A DNA stretch of 14,243 nt from KLAP211 sp964650085 (lineage in GTDB: Bacteria > Patescibacteriota > Dojkabacteria > J137). The notes under the pieces were generated by a model. That model was given only the letters and a program-made list of their open reading frames with translations. It had not been told where the DNA came from and did not search any database. The stretch covers positions 1 through 14,243 of the forward strand of contig CAZYSE010000029.1 in the NCBI GenBank assembly GCA_964650085.1. Direction: 5' to 3'. A program made the position numbers and the translations under genes. Positions 12,718-14,243 of this stretch are shown piece by piece. Every line of letters starts with the position of its first letter. Within the stretch, counting starts at the first letter, position 1.

Positions 12718-14243
12718 TCTGTTGTCTGTTGAGAGTTAAATATTTGCTTATATTCAAAGCTTGTTTCTAATAATTCTTTGTGAGTTCCTTTAGCTAATAG
12801 TTCCCCTTCCATAATCAACAGGATCTGATCGTAATCTTTAATCGATTCAATTTTTTGAGTAATAGAAAGCAAAGTTACATCTGGGTAGTACTTATCAAGA
12901 TTATCGATTATGTTTTTTTCAGTCTTGATATCTACTCTAGCTGTAAAGTCATCTAATAGTAGAACCTTAGGATTGATTGCTAAAGCTCGTGCTAATGTTA
13001 GTCTCTGCTTCTGGCCACCAGATAAAGAAGAACCTCTTTCAGAGATTATTGTGTTCTCTTTATCATCTTGTGCAGCAACAAAATCACCTAGTTCCGCAGC
13101 TTTAATTGCCTTTGCTAGGTTTTCTTCATCTAACTGTGTATTAAATAATATGTTTTCTTTGATTGATGTATTAAAGATAACGCTATCTTGAAAAACTAAC
13201 GCTACTTGTGAGTAAAAGTTTGTTGTTTCAATTTCGTTGATATCTATTCCGTCAATAGTAATTTTCCCTTCTGTTGCATCTTGTAACCCAGCGATAATAT
13301 TGAATATCTGAGTTTTTCCAGCTGCAGTAGGACCTACGATGGCGTTTTTTGTTCCAGGTTTTATAGTAAAAGAAATGTTACTAAGAATTTTTTTATTATT
13401 AATTTCGAAGGATACATCGTCAAATTTAATCTCTCCTTTAATATCTACAATTGTTTTTCCAGAGGAAACTCTTTCCTTGGTATCTAAAGTTTCTTTGATT
13501 CTTTTGATTGAAGTCATGGATCTGGCAATTGTAGAGGCCGTAAATCCTAAAAATATGATTGGTCCAATAAATGTGCCAACATATGTAAAGAAAGCTGTGT
13601 AGTCTCCAGGTGACATACCTTCCGCACCCATAGAGCCAATAAAGTCTATTACCTGCTGTCCTCCAAAATAGACTACTGCTAATAACGCAAGGTTTGCGAG
13701 TATAGTGATGACGGGGATTAAACCGGCAAACCCTTTTGTAATGCTAATTCCAACTTGTCTGTTAATTTCATTAATTATTGAGAATTTTCCAATTTCTGTT
13801 TTTCCAGCATTTAATACCTTAGTTAGAGAGGCACCTACGATATTTTCGTTGATAACTTTGTTCAGTTTATCTAAGTTCTTCTGTGCTAAATCAAAGTATT
13901 TACCTATAAAACTGAAAATTATTCCAAAAGAAACGAAAAGCGCTGGAATAACAGCCATTACTATAAGCCCTAAGTCTCTATTTATTGAAAGCATGGCTAT
14001 TGATGCTCCTATTAAGAGAACAAGTGATGAGAAGATTGTAATAATACCCTGATTGAACAGTGATTTTACAGCGTCAACATCGCTTGTTAAGTTTGTCAGT
14101 AGCTTAGAAGACGTGATTTCGTTTACACTTTTGTACGAAAGTAGTGATACTTTATTTATGATTCTTGTTCTGATACTTGCAGCGAAGTTCTCGGTAACTA
14201 GATTAGACACTACTGTAACTGCAACTGCAGAAATAAAAATGGC
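12714..14243 (-). CDS. ABC exporter subunit with degenerate NBD, 5' partial
   Basis: Partner half-transporter, cut at the right window edge. The frame stays open to base 14243, so the GTG at 14208-14210 is internal and not the start (11 further codons, AIFISAVAVTV, precede it). Counting from that GTG, the membrane domain covers about 1-240 (TRIINKVSLLSY, LTNLTSDVDAVK). The NBD has Walker A GPTAAGKT (293-300), Gln341, a canonical LSGGQ (396-400) and Walker B LLLD (417-420). The next residue is Asp421 where the catalytic Glu should be, and Gln452 stands at the switch-His position (SITQKI). Asp and Gln there are the hallmark of the non-hydrolysing half of heterodimers such as TM287/288 or BmrCD. 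Together with the downstream subunit it should form one normal and one degenerate ATP site. It ends in an ATGA overlap with that gene. Confidence 0.9.
   Translation of the reverse strand, partial: AIFISAVAVTVVSNLVTENFAASIRTRIINKVSLLSYKSVNEITSSKLLTNLTSDVDAVKSLFNQGIITIFSSLVLLIGASIAMLSINRDLGLIVMAVIPALFVSFGIIFSFIGKYFDLAQKNLDKLNKVINENIVGASLTKVLNAGKTEIGKFSIINEINRQVGISITKGFAGLIPVITILANLALLAVVYFGGQQVIDFIGSMGAEGMSPGDYTAFFTYVGTFIGPIIFLGFTASTIARSMTSIKRIKETLDTKERVSSGKTIVDIKGEIKFDDVSFEINNKKILSNISFTIKPGTKNAIVGPTAAGKTQIFNIIAGLQDATEGKITIDGIDINEIETTNFYSQVALVFQDSVIFNTSIKENILFNTQLDEENLAKAIKAAELGDFVAAQDDKENTIISERGSSLSGGQKQRLTLARALAINPKVLLLDDFTARVDIKTEKNIIDNLDKYYPDVTLLSITQKIESIKDYDQILLIMEGELLAKGTHKELLETSFEYKQIFNSQQTTE

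Noticed and set aside
13705..14052. 115-codon + strand open frame opposite the ABC exporter membrane domain
   Set aside because: Its hydrophobic stretches mirror the membrane segments on the other strand; no ribosome binding site or family pattern.
14208..14210. GTG as start of the upstream ABC subunit
   Set aside because: The frame stays open to the window edge and the preceding codons continue a membrane helix.
1139..14243. Recoded TGA (Gly) as in Gracilibacteria/Absconditabacteria
   Set aside because: rsmE and the first ABC subunit end at TGA at family-typical positions, the latter in an ATGA overlap, and no gene needs TGA read-through.

Overview
The window looks like a low-GC chromosomal segment from a small-genome bacterium, most likely of the Patescibacteria/CPR type. 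This is inferred from gene content and style: compact AT-rich genes, almost no Shine-Dalgarno sequences, a small UPF0213-type GIY-YIG protein beside a tRNA, DsbA-like proteins, a giant secreted Ig/PKD protein and short palindromic repeats. No marker gene fixes the phylum. TGA acts as a stop (rsmE, first ABC subunit), so there is no sign of TGA recoding.

Left end (1-1138): the 3' part of a DsbA-like thioredoxin-fold gene on + ends at a bidirectional terminator. On the minus strand follow an intact tRNA-Glu(TTC), a GIY-YIG gene whose 3' end lies inside that tRNA, and a second tRNA-Glu copy. The second copy is almost identical over its 5' part. It is interrupted in the anticodon and in the D arm by short GC-rich inserts and has lost its T-arm and 3' acceptor strand.

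Middle (1139-4215, all minus): in transcription order, a TspO/MBR-like membrane protein, a putative HExxH zinc metallopeptidase, a membrane-anchored DsbA-like protein and the 16S rRNA methyltransferase RsmE. The DsbA-like protein has its two halves in reversed order, as in a circular permutation. Several starts have a -10 hexamer only 5-6 nt upstream, suggesting leaderless mRNAs. An 18-bp gap before rsmE consists almost wholly of a CTTCGACAAGCTCAG-type repeat.

Right part (4216-14243, all minus): a heterodimeric ABC exporter (two subunits with a 4-bp ATGA overlap, the first cut by the window edge), a TTAG-type tandem array, a small DUF1653 protein, and one 2037-residue secreted, C-terminally anchored surface protein followed by a strong terminator. 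The surface protein runs from a golvesin-like domain through many Ig/Fn3/cadherin-like and PKD modules to an SdrD-B-like domain and a membrane anchor. It has 31 cysteines, many in pairs within a module, which fits an envelope where DsbA-like proteins form disulfides.

The points most worth pursuing are the permuted DsbA, the hairpin-invaded tRNA-Glu copy with the GIY-YIG gene wedged between tRNA copies, and the repeat that appears to have split the rsmE start from its ribosome binding site.
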